A DNA stretch of 6,604 nucleotides from contig WFQS01000246.1 of the NCBI GenBank assembly GCA_015486915.1, forward strand, positions 1 through 6,604. Reading direction: 5' to 3'. How positions within the stretch are numbered: the first letter of the stretch is position 1; every line of letters begins with the position of its first letter. The notes beneath the pieces are model-generated. The model was not told the DNA's origin. It saw only the letters and a program-made list of their open reading frames with translations, and made no database searches. The stretch is from Desulfobacteraceae bacterium (GTDB lineage Bacteria > Desulfobacterota > Desulfobacteria > Desulfobacterales > Desulfobacteraceae). Shown here in pieces: positions 1-5,525 of the stretch. Position numbers and translations under genes: made by a program.

Positions 1-7
1 ACATTGT

Positions 8-37
8 TCTGACCTGACAGGACAGATTTTTATTTTT
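8..37 (+). terminator. Possible weak intrinsic terminator reading rightward
   Basis: A short hairpin can form from TCTG (8-11) with CAGA (23-26) and CCT (13-15) with AGG (19-21), with one A/A mismatch between the two stems and a 3-nt loop. It is followed on the plus strand by T5-A-T5. The position, just beyond the 3' end of the leftward ctp gene, fits the end of a convergent gene lying left of the window. The stem is short, and no upstream gene is visible to confirm it. On the minus strand no T-run follows, so it is not an obvious terminator for ctp. Confidence 0.3.
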
Positions 38-69
38 AATTACTGCTTAAAAAATCACTGATGTTCGTA

Positions 70-1455
70 TCAATTGTTTCTGGCATTAACACATTTCAAC
101 CTGTTAAAAACCTCGTAACCCGTGAGAATATCAAGGGCCCTGTTGACCTGGGAATCACGCATTAATCTGTCCATATTGATCAATCCGCTTTTTGTTTTCT
201 GATTAATCTTTTTTACATCCAGGTTATTGCTTTTGCTGTTTTCTTTACCTTGTTTTATCTTTTCAGCTTTAAGATGATGTTTGAGATCTTTTTCTCTAAG
301 CATTCTTTCAAACGGGAATTTAGCTTTTTTTTCTATAATTTTTTTTGCAAGGCTGTATCTTACTTTTATGTCGGGTTTTATCCCCTCTGCCTGTATTGAC
401 CTGCCGCTCGGGGTATAGTATCTGGCAATTGTGTATTTAAGCCCGAAACCGTCCCTTAAGGATTTAACTGTCTGCACAGATCCTTTTCCAAATGAAGTCG
501 TGCCTATAATAAGTGCCCTCTTCTGGTCCTGGAGGGCTCCTGCAACAATTTCCGAAGCACTTGCAGTACCTCCGTTAATAAGGACAATCATCGGATAGTT
601 TCTTTTGATTTCATTTGCATGGGCATTAAAAACTTCTGTATTTTCCGGAAGCCTTCCTTTAATGGAAACAATTATACCATGATCAAGGAAAATATCAGAT
701 ACAGCAACGGCCTGTGTTAAAAGTCCACCAGGATTATTCCTCAAATCCATAATAAGCCCTTTAAGCGGTACATTTTCCTTTTCAAGTTTTTTTAATGCCT
801 GTTTCATCTCAGATGCTGTGTTAACCCTGAAATTTGTCACCGATATATATGCGTATCCGGGTTTAAGTGTTGTACTTCTTACACTTTCCAGAGGAATATT
901 CTCCCTTTTCATGGTATACGTCATGGGTTCGGGTTTTCCTTTTCTTATAATAGTTATGGAAACCTCTTTCCCCTTGGGACCCCTCATCATTTTAACACTC
1001 TCCCATAGTGCCATATCCATGGTACTTTTCCCATTGATACGTATAATGACATCCCCTGCTTTTATTCCCGCCCTGTAGGCAGGTGTCCCCTCTATGGGAG
1101 AGATAACCGTAAGAATACCCTTTTTCATTGTAATCACAATTCCGATACCGCCAAACTCTCCCTTGGTATCATCCTGCAGTTCATTAAAAGCCCTCGGCGG
1201 CATGAATGCTGAATGTGGATCAAGATTGCCAACCATGCCTTTAATGGCATTTTGAATAAGTGTGTCTGTGTCCACCTTATCAACGTAATTTCTCTCAATT
1301 TCTTCCAGCACGTCGGAAAAAAGTTTTAATGACTGATAAGTTTTATCACTTGCTGCCTGAGCCGGATAAAAATGACCTGCTACAAACGTCATCATAATAA
1401 ATAATGAAATCATTACACCAGACTTAAACAGTATTGTACTCTGTTTCTTTCCCAT
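70..1455 (-). CDS. ctpA: Exported S41 family C-terminal processing protease (CtpA/Prc-like)
   Basis: Serine endopeptidase of MEROPS family S41, expected to cleave periplasmic proteins from or near their C-termini. Numbered from the ATG at 1455 (461 aa): a hydrophobic signal or anchor segment at about 10-29 with a possible cleavage after AQA (32-34); a PDZ domain at about 101-185, starting FGGIGI and containing AGIKAGDVI; the DLRNNPGG motif (237-244); catalytic Ser299 in TASASE, Lys324 in FGKG and Gln328, spaced exactly as S452/K477/Q481 in E. coli Prc; then YYTPSGRSIQ..GIKPD (346-362) and a Lys-rich C-terminal tail. An in-frame ATG at 1482 is possible but would overlap envC by 22 nt and has no good ribosome site. 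ATG 1455 has AAAGGAG at 1472-1466 with 10-nt spacing and lies 5 nt after the envC stop. Fourth gene of the ftsEX-envC cluster. The family is clear; the substrate is unknown, though peptidoglycan hydrolases or their activators are plausible by analogy with Prc-NlpI and Pseudomonas CtpA. Confidence 0.95.
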   Translation of the reverse strand: MGKKQSTILFKSGVMISLFIMMTFVAGHFYPAQAASDKTYQSLKLFSDVLEEIERNYVDKVDTDTLIQNAIKGMVGNLDPHSAFMPPRAFNELQDDTKGEFGGIGIVITMKKGILTVISPIEGTPAYRAGIKAGDVIIRINGKSTMDMALWESVKMMRGPKGKEVSITIIRKGKPEPMTYTMKRENIPLESVRSTTLKPGYAYISVTNFRVNTASEMKQALKKLEKENVPLKGLIMDLRNNPGGLLTQAVAVSDIFLDHGIIVSIKGRLPENTEVFNAHANEIKRNYPMIVLINGGTASASEIVAGALQDQKRALIIGTTSFGKGSVQTVKSLRDGFGLKYTIARYYTPSGRSIQAEGIKPDIKVRYSLAKKIIEKKAKFPFERMLREKDLKHHLKAEKIKQGKENSKSNNLDVKKINQKTKSGLINMDRLMRDSQVNRALDILTGYEVFNRLKCVNARNN

Positions 1456-1460
1456 TGTTT

Positions 1461-2840
1461 TCAAACTCCTTTCTTCAACCATTTTACCGGATTTACAGGC
1501 TTTCCGTGAAATCTCACCTCAAAATGCAGGCAGGTACCTTTCATTGAACCGGTATCACCTGCGGTTGCTATAACGTCACCCCTGTCTATAAGTGAGCCCT
1601 TTTTTTTAAAAATTTCATCAACATGGGCGTATAAAGTATAATAATTATCTCCATGATCAATTATAATAATATTACCATAGCCCTTAAGCCATTGTGCAAA
1701 TATAATCCTGCCCCTGAATACCGATCGTACAGGCTCACCTCTGTTGGCCTTTATATCAATTCCGCTCCGAAAAGTGAAGGAGGGAGAATCACTGTTTCGC
1801 GCAGTCCCGAATTTTGATATGATTTTTCCTTGCACAGGCATTTCAAGTTTCCCCTTAAAGTCAGCAAAGGATGTCCCTTTTCGAATCGATGGCACCTTAC
1901 TGATGGCTTTTATCCTATTGTCAAGGGCCTGTGCTGCCTGTTTAAGAGAAGCGATTGCTGCAAACCCGAGATCCTTTTTACTTTTGATTTCTTTTAAAAT
2001 AGCTTTGCGCCTCTGACTCTCTTTTTTCATTATCCTTATATTATCATCTATTCGTTCACCAAGGTCATGTTTTTCCTTTTTTTTCTCTGCAAGTTGCCGT
2101 GATAGTAAAATAAGCGCATTTCTCTCTTTTATTTCCGTATCAATAGTCGTTATATCCGACTCAATTATCCTTTTAAGGTAATTCTGCTGTACAATGAAAT
2201 CAAACACAGAATCAGGCATGGTGAAAAGATTGGTTACGCCGATCATTTTCATTTTATAAAAACTCTTTAACCTGGCCTCTGCATAGGTTTTGTTTTTTGT
2301 GATTTCGGACAATAATTGTTTTTTTTCCGCAGAAGCTTTATCAATTTCCCTGTTTAATTGATCCATTTCTTCTCTAATCGACAGAACCTGTTTCCGCATT
2401 CTGCTTAAACTCTTTTCAATATCATTTAAACCGTCTATGATTTTAATTTCTTTTTCTGTGAAATCATTGAGCTTTTTAGCTTCTATTTTAATTTTATCCT
2501 GAATGGTTTCAGGTGTTTTTCCATAACTGCCGGAATTTATCCTGTTGATTTTAACAAGTTTTATGTATCTGGGTCTGTTCCTTATATATCCATTTATACC
2601 TTTACAGGACACCTCAAGCCAGCCCCCAATACCGCCTGTAAGTTTATAAATTTTTACCTTGTCACCTTTTTTTATAATTCCTGAAACTGCGGCATGTTGG
2701 GATGGAGAGCTTCTGACATTGAGTTTCAAGGCCGTAACAACACCGGTAATGGTGACAGATTGCCCTTCTGCCATAGCCGGAACCCGCGAAAAGAAAAAAA
2801 CAGGCATTAGAAAAATAAGGATAAAAGCAAAAGTCCGCAT
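1461..2840 (-). CDS. envC: EnvC-like murein hydrolase activator: SH3 + coiled coil + degenerate LytM (M23)
   Basis: Predicted periplasmic FtsEX partner that activates peptidoglycan amidases during septum splitting. Numbered from ATG 2840 (459 aa): a Sec signal peptide at 1-24 (hydrophobic core, then VPAMA|EG); a bacterial SH3 domain at about 31-92 (LNVRSSPS...GWLEV...GYI); a long charged coiled coil at about 113-313; a LytM/M23 fold at about 332-455 with PVQGKIISKFG, GYGNIIIIDHG, LYAH and LHFEVR. The M23 active site is incomplete: the first HxxxD position is Arg358 (Asp362 kept), and the first His of HxH is Cys437 (His439 kept). That indicates a regulatory rather than hydrolytic domain, as in E. 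coli EnvC. The N-terminal SH3 is an addition relative to E. coli EnvC. An alternative ATG at 2876 (471 aa) overlaps ftsX by 37 nt. I prefer 2840 because its ATG forms UGAUG with the ftsX stop and gives a compact signal peptide; neither start has a strong Shine-Dalgarno. An annotation as M23 family peptidase would be the main alternative. Confidence 0.9.
   Translation of the reverse strand: MRTFAFILIFLMPVFFFSRVPAMAEGQSVTITGVVTALKLNVRSSPSQHAAVSGIIKKGDKVKIYKLTGGIGGWLEVSCKGINGYIRNRPRYIKLVKINRINSGSYGKTPETIQDKIKIEAKKLNDFTEKEIKIIDGLNDIEKSLSRMRKQVLSIREEMDQLNREIDKASAEKKQLLSEITKNKTYAEARLKSFYKMKMIGVTNLFTMPDSVFDFIVQQNYLKRIIESDITTIDTEIKERNALILLSRQLAEKKKEKHDLGERIDDNIRIMKKESQRRKAILKEIKSKKDLGFAAIASLKQAAQALDNRIKAISKVPSIRKGTSFADFKGKLEMPVQGKIISKFGTARNSDSPSFTFRSGIDIKANRGEPVRSVFRGRIIFAQWLKGYGNIIIIDHGDNYYTLYAHVDEIFKKKGSLIDRGDVIATAGDTGSMKGTCLHFEVRFHGKPVNPVKWLKKGV
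1466..1472 (-). promoter_or_regulatory. Ribosome binding site that decides the ctp start
   Basis: AAAGGAG on the minus strand lies inside the last codons of the envC-like gene and 10 nt before ATG 1455. It lies downstream of the alternative ATG at 1482, so it can serve only the shorter reading. This supports a 461-residue protease translated directly behind the envC-like gene. Confidence 0.65.
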
Positions 2841-3721
2841 CAATATTTCAAAAACTGTTTTAAGGAAAGATAACATCCAAGCCAGCCTAAAAATGCACTG
2901 CAGGCAATTATTATTACAGAGTATTTTATGGAAAGAAATTTGATGTTAAACAGCATATACAAAGGAATGTTTTTTTCAACTCCTGAAGACAGAAAAAGAA
3001 AAAACAAAAATAGAATACCAAGACCTGCAATGCCACCTGCAATGCCCTGCAATAAGCCTTCTATGTAAAAAGGAGTAATGATAAATTTATCAGTTGCTCC
3101 CACAAGTCTCATTATTTCCACCTCCTGCCGTCTTGCATAAAAAGAAAGCCTTATTGTATTTGCAGTTATGAAAAGGGCAATCATAAAAAAAAGGCTGCTT
3201 ATGGCATAACCTGTCATCTTAAAAAGGTTGAAGATGCTTAAAAATCTTCCCAGCCATCTCTCACCGTATTCCACATCTTCAACCATTGGTATTTTTTTAA
3301 TTTTTACGGCGAGATCTTTAATAGTTCTTAATTTATTCACGTTTTTTTTCATAATTACTTTAAGCGCATCGGGCAGAGGATTATCTTTTAAACTGTCAAT
3401 AAAGCTGCTTCTCGAAGCCATGTCTTTTTTTAATTGTTTAAGGGCGTCCTGTTTCGATATAAATATTATCTTTTTTGTTTCACCCAGGGCATTAATTTTA
3501 AGTTTCAGTTGTGGCAGCATATTTATGTTAAACTCCGGTCCAAGATAGACCATCATTTTCCCACCCTGTTCTCCGGATTGAATAATTCTACAGGCATTTT
3601 CGAAAAAAAGCGCAAAAACACTGACCACAAGAATACACAGAGCTATGGTTACAATGGTAATGCTGTTGAGAAATTTATTGGACAGGATGTCAGAAACTGC
3701 CCTTTTAAAATAATAAAGCAT
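2840..3721 (-). CDS. ftsX: Cell division protein FtsX, membrane subunit
   Basis: Integral inner-membrane partner of FtsE. It couples cytoplasmic ATP hydrolysis to EnvC-type activators in the periplasm. 293 aa, a normal length. Visible order: short cytoplasmic N-terminus (MLYYFKRAVSDI); TM1 at about 20-40; a periplasmic domain at about 41-165 containing the family motif NPLPDALKV (114-122); TM2 at about 168-190; a cytoplasmic loop with RRQEVEIMRLVGAT (197-210), the conserved coupling segment of FtsX/MacB-type permeases; TM3 at about 217-245; TM4 at about 265-285. The stop codon overlaps the preferred ATG of the envC-like gene (UGAUG), implying translational coupling. A 59-nt gap separates it from ftsE. 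No clear Shine-Dalgarno precedes ATG 3721, so the start rests on similarity of the N-terminus to FtsX proteins. Confidence 0.95.
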   Translation of the reverse strand: MLYYFKRAVSDILSNKFLNSITIVTIALCILVVSVFALFFENACRIIQSGEQGGKMMVYLGPEFNINMLPQLKLKINALGETKKIIFISKQDALKQLKKDMASRSSFIDSLKDNPLPDALKVIMKKNVNKLRTIKDLAVKIKKIPMVEDVEYGERWLGRFLSIFNLFKMTGYAISSLFFMIALFITANTIRLSFYARRQEVEIMRLVGATDKFIITPFYIEGLLQGIAGGIAGLGILFLFFLFLSSGVEKNIPLYMLFNIKFLSIKYSVIIIACSAFLGWLGCYLSLKQFLKY

Positions 3722-3780
3722 TTTTTGTCTTATATTTTATTTCTATTTTAACTTTTTCCTGTGCATAACGGAAATATAAT

Positions 3781-4476
3781 TTAAAGGAATTTTGCTGTTC
3801 CTGTCAATACTCCTTCAACAAGCGATATACATCTTCCGTTCACTGTATTGCTGATGATCTGTAGATTATGCGTTGCAATTAAAACAGTAGTACCCCTGGA
3901 ATGATACTCTAAAAGAAAATCAAGGATTGTCTGTGCCGAATCGGAATCAAGGCTGCATGTAGGTTCATCTGCAAGAATAATTGCAGGATCGCCAACAAGT
4001 GCTCTTGCAACAGCAACTCTCTGCTGTTCTCCGCCGGACAGAGAAGGAGGAAGTGCATTTATTTTTTTTTCCATTCCTGTGATTTCTAAAATTTTAAGAA
4101 CTTTTTTCCTTATAATGCCTGGTTTTTCATTTGCAGCTTCCAGTACCAGCGCTACGTTTTCATAAACAGTTTTCCTCGGTATAAGCTTAAAATCCTGAAA
4201 AATGACACCGAATCTTCTGCGAAGGTACGGTACCCTTGAAGGTGAAATCCTGGCAAGGTTCATTCCATCAACAAGAATCTGACCTTCAGATGTTCTTTCT
4301 GCAAGGTAAAGCAATTTCATAAGAGTTGATTTGCCAGCCCCTGAAGCACCTGTGATAAAAATGAATTCTCCAGCCTGTATATCGATTGTGATATTTTTAA
4401 GAGCATAATGTTTACCAAAACGTTTGCTCACATTAAACATCCGGATTATTGCATTTTTGTCCTTAATAATACTCAT
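3781..4476 (-). CDS. ftsE: Cell division ATP-binding protein FtsE
   Basis: Cytoplasmic ABC ATPase that binds FtsX at the division site and powers activation of cell-wall hydrolysis; not known as a classical transporter. 231 aa, typical length. Motifs: Walker A GASGAGKST (43-51), Q-loop Gln94 in FQDFKLIP, signature LSGGEQQ (146-152), Walker B IILADEP (166-172), D-loop SLD (175-177) and switch His203 in ATH. After the Walker B glutamate it reads PTCSLD, where FtsE usually has PTGNLD, a minor variation. The frame has an in-frame TAA two codons before ATG 4476, so no upstream start is possible. An internal ATG at 4440 (MFNVSKRFG) also matches the usual FtsE N-terminus. Neither start has a strong ribosome site. 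First gene of the ftsE-ftsX-envC-ctp operon. LolD or other small ABC ATPases would be alternatives, but adjacency to ftsX settles it. Confidence 0.96.
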   Translation of the reverse strand: MSIIKDKNAIIRMFNVSKRFGKHYALKNITIDIQAGEFIFITGASGAGKSTLMKLLYLAERTSEGQILVDGMNLARISPSRVPYLRRRFGVIFQDFKLIPRKTVYENVALVLEAANEKPGIIRKKVLKILEITGMEKKINALPPSLSGGEQQRVAVARALVGDPAIILADEPTCSLDSDSAQTILDFLLEYHSRGTTVLIATHNLQIISNTVNGRCISLVEGVLTGTAKFL

Positions 4477-4555
4477 GGTTTACCATAATTTTTTTTATAA
4501 CCGTCATGAGGCGGATCTGAACTCTACCTCCAGTTCTACTCACAAAAAAATATAC

Positions 4556-4591
4556 ATGATCTGCATATTTCATATATATGAAACAGATCAT
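4556..4591. repeat. Interrupted inverted repeat overlapping the ftsE promoter
   Basis: The core TTTCATATATATGAAA (4568-4583) is a perfect 16-bp palindrome. It is flanked by ATGATCTG (4556-4563) and CAGATCAT (4584-4591), which are also complementary, with four unpaired bases (CATA, 4564-4567) on the left side only. In total 16 base pairs can form with one 4-nt bulge. Because it covers the candidate -10 of the ftsE operon, it could be an operator. It could also be a hairpin at the 5' end of a transcript. No regulator is identified. Confidence 0.55.
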
Positions 4592-4599
4592 TGACTCAA
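4571..4599 (-). promoter_or_regulatory. Candidate promoter of the ftsE operon
   Basis: On the minus strand TTGAGT (4599-4594) is followed after 17 nt by TATATG (4576-4571), a reasonable sigma70-type pair. Transcription would start near 4564, leaving about 88 nt before ATG 4476. The -10 region lies within a palindrome listed separately. Confidence 0.4.
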
Positions 4600-4667
4600 A
4601 TGTAATTTGCTGGTAAAAATTAATAAATCTTGTCAAGGAGTGCTGCAAAACAGTTTTCCATGACTTT

Positions 4668-4716
4668 AAGCCTTCACTGAATCCCGCATGTCGGCTTCTT
4701 CCTTCAGTGAAGGCTT
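4668..4716. repeat. Perfect 14-bp inverted repeat with 21-nt loop
   Basis: AAGCCTTCACTGAA (4668-4681) is the exact reverse complement of TTCAGTGAAGGCTT (4703-4716). The 21-nt centre has little further pairing apart from a short CCG/CGG. There is no T-run on either side, so it does not look like a standard terminator. It lies in non-coding DNA upstream of ftsE and could be a dispersed palindromic (REP-like) element, a small-RNA hairpin or a protein site. Confidence 0.75.
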
Positions 4717-4845
4717 TATAATCCCAAAAAGCCAATAAAATCAATTAAAAAAAAGATAAGTGAAGTTTCTGTCTGAAATTTTATATCGCCAGACTGTGTA
4801 AAATATTTGCCTGTGCCAGCTCAATACGTGCAGTGCCGTACCATT

Positions 4846-4877
4846 TCCAGTGTCTGCACAAATCCAGTGTCTGCACA
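4846..4877 (+). repeat. Tandem 15-bp direct repeat, 17-bp period
   Basis: TCCAGTGTCTGCACA occurs identically at 4846-4860 and 4863-4877, separated by AA. Related CAGTG cores occur at 4831 (CAGTGCCGTA) and 4905 (CAGTGCCTTC), making four CAGTG motifs in one orientation upstream of the csp promoter. Spacing of 17-18 bp between the first three is not far from two helical turns. They may be binding sites for a regulator, or simply a local duplication. Confidence 0.7.
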
Positions 4878-4924
4878 GAATTTCAGCATATGCTATTTTA
4901 TTTTCAGTGCCTTCAATTTTATTC

Positions 4925-4952
4925 TTGACTTTTATTTATATTCCTATATACT
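4925..4952 (+). promoter_or_regulatory. Sigma70-type promoter of the cold-shock gene
   Basis: TTGACT (4925-4930) and TATACT (4947-4952) are separated by 16 nt, each one base from consensus. Transcription would begin near 4959, producing an approximately 140-nt leader before the csp start codon. This is the best promoter-like sequence in the window. Confidence 0.65.
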
Positions 4953-4958
4953 TGCCAG

Positions 4959-4988
4959 AGTTATAAGTTACGCAGTTGTAAGTAACGC
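4959..4988 (+). repeat. Imperfect tandem 15-bp repeat at the predicted csp transcript start
   Basis: AGTTATAAGTTACGC (4959-4973) is followed directly by AGTTGTAAGTAACGC (4974-4988), 13 of 15 positions identical. The pair begins about where transcription from the TTGACT/TATACT promoter should start. It may be part of the leader RNA, or a protein site on the DNA. Confidence 0.6.
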
Positions 4989-5098
4989 GTACGTGTTTTT
5001 TCTTTTAAGGTGTATTTCCCCCAATATTTGGAATGTGATTTACCCCCCCAAAGTTAGAAACTTTTATTTTTTATTTTTTATTTCAGGAGATTGCCGAC
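4959..5098 (+). promoter_or_regulatory. Long 5' leader of csp mRNA, possible cold-responsive element
   Basis: The leader length of about 140 nt is inferred from the predicted promoter. Long structured leaders are known for E. coli cspA-type mRNAs, where they control stability and translation at low temperature. The leader contains the tandem 15-bp repeat, a C5 tract (5018-5022), a C7 tract (5043-5049), a small CCAA/TTGG hairpin (5021-5031) and an AT-rich stretch just before the ribosome site AGGAG (5085-5089), which sits 9 nt from the ATG. I do not recognise a specific Rfam class. Confidence 0.45.
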
Positions 5099-5302
5099 AT
5101 GGCTAATGGTACAGTAAAATGGTTTAACGACTCAAAAGGTTTTGGATTTATCGAACAGGAAAACGGCGGAAAAGATGTCTTTGTACATCACTCAGGCATC
5201 AACGCATCAGGTTTCAAATCCCTTAATGAAGGGGACAGGGTAACCTTTGATATCGAAGAAGGAGCAAAGGGCCCCGCAGCAGCAAATGTAACCGTGATTT
5301 AG
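5099..5302 (+). CDS. csp: Cold-shock protein, CspA family
   Basis: Small single-domain nucleic-acid-binding protein acting as an RNA chaperone and destabilising mRNA structure; some family members are cold-induced and others constitutive. 67 aa, full family length. RNP1 is KGFGFI (13-18) and RNP2 is VFVHH (27-31); the usual opening NGTVKWFN, the segment [14 protein letters not shown] and the ending [10 protein letters not shown] all match the family. Start ATG 5099 has AGGAG at 5085-5089 with 9-nt spacing. It is monocistronic: strong promoter about 150 bp upstream, long leader, and a strong terminator about 50 bp after the stop. It is divergent from ftsE. The exact paralogue name cannot be assigned from sequence alone. 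Confidence 0.97.
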   Translation: MANGTVKWFNDSKGFGFIEQENGGKDVFVHHSGINASGFKSLNEGDRVTFDIEEGAKGPAAANVTVI

Positions 5303-5327
5303 TTAACCGTTTTATTTGCTTGAAAAA

Positions 5328-5346
5328 AAGCCATTATTAATGGCTT
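5328..5346. repeat. Short hairpin after csp, terminator-like on the minus strand
   Basis: AAGCCAT pairs with ATGGCTT around a TATTA loop; the full AAGCCATTA/TAATGGCTT symmetry spans the site. It has an A7 tract on its left and no T-run on its right. Read leftward it is therefore followed by T7 and has terminator form, while read rightward it is just a hairpin in the csp 3' region. It could protect the mRNA end or stop antisense transcription. Confidence 0.5.
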
Positions 5347-5352
5347 AAACAT

Positions 5353-5387
5353 AAAATCCCTGGACGGATAACGTTCAGGGATTTTTT
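5353..5387 (+). terminator. Rho-independent terminator of the cold-shock gene
   Basis: The left arm AAAATCCCTGGACG (5353-5366) pairs with CGTTCAGGGATTTT (5372-5385), 14 bp with one G-U pair and a GATAA loop. The T-run continues to 5387, then AATTTTT. The A-rich left foot makes it usable in both directions, though no leftward gene ends here. Confidence 0.9.
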
Positions 5388-5459
5388 AATTTTTACCTGC
5401 TTTAAAAATCAAATTCACCACCTTGTTTCTATCCAAAGCGGACGATGCCCGCAACCCAT

Positions 5460-5490
5460 TTGCCTCTCCTCAATCAATATCGCATATACA
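5460..5490 (+). promoter_or_regulatory. Weak candidate promoter for arfB
   Basis: A promoter is expected between the csp terminator and arfB. The best pairing I see is TTGCCT (5460-5465) with TATACA (5485-5490), but the 19-nt spacing is long, so this is tentative. Confidence 0.2.
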
Positions 5491-5525
5491 AAAACAATGA
5501 TAATTATTTACAAATGGAAAATATT

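Larger units (their letters stand above)
4477..4924. other. Gene-free divergent intergenic region rich in repeats
   Basis: This stretch lies between the leftward ftsE operon and the promoter of the rightward cold-shock gene. I see no convincing protein gene. A 93-codon leftward frame (4744-4463) has no family resemblance, no ribosome site and ends overlapping ftsE. Contents: candidate ftsE promoter with palindrome, a 14-bp-arm inverted repeat, and CAGTG-containing repeats. On the minus strand a strong Shine-Dalgarno-like GGAGG at 4531-4527 has no start codon at suitable distance; the first ATG after it is 19 nt away and opens only a 14-codon frame overlapping ftsE. Confidence 0.6.

Noticed and set aside
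4631..4636. Perfect TTGACA (-35) on the minus strand upstream of ftsE
   Set aside because: No -10-like hexamer at 15-18 nt downstream (the sequence there is CCAGCA-like), so I preferred TTGAGT/TATATG.
4668..4716. Intrinsic terminator or integron attC site
   Set aside because: No T-run on either strand for a terminator, and no attC core sequences or integrase nearby.
4463..4744. 93-codon leftward open frame upstream of ftsE
   Set aside because: No recognisable family, no ribosome site before its ATG, it runs through the 14-bp inverted repeat and palindrome, and it overlaps the ftsE start. More likely chance translation of regulatory DNA.
4846..4877. Start of a CRISPR array
   Set aside because: Only two units separated by 2 nt, with no spacers of 30-40 nt and no cas genes.
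4807..5106. 99-codon rightward open frame ending inside the csp start
   Set aside because: It crosses the csp promoter, leader and ribosome site, is Cys/Phe/Tyr-rich with no family resemblance, and has no Shine-Dalgarno.
5445..5525. N-terminal extension of ArfB from ATG 5445
   Set aside because: The extra 27 residues have no ArfB counterpart, there is no ribosome site, and starting at 5526 gives the family length.
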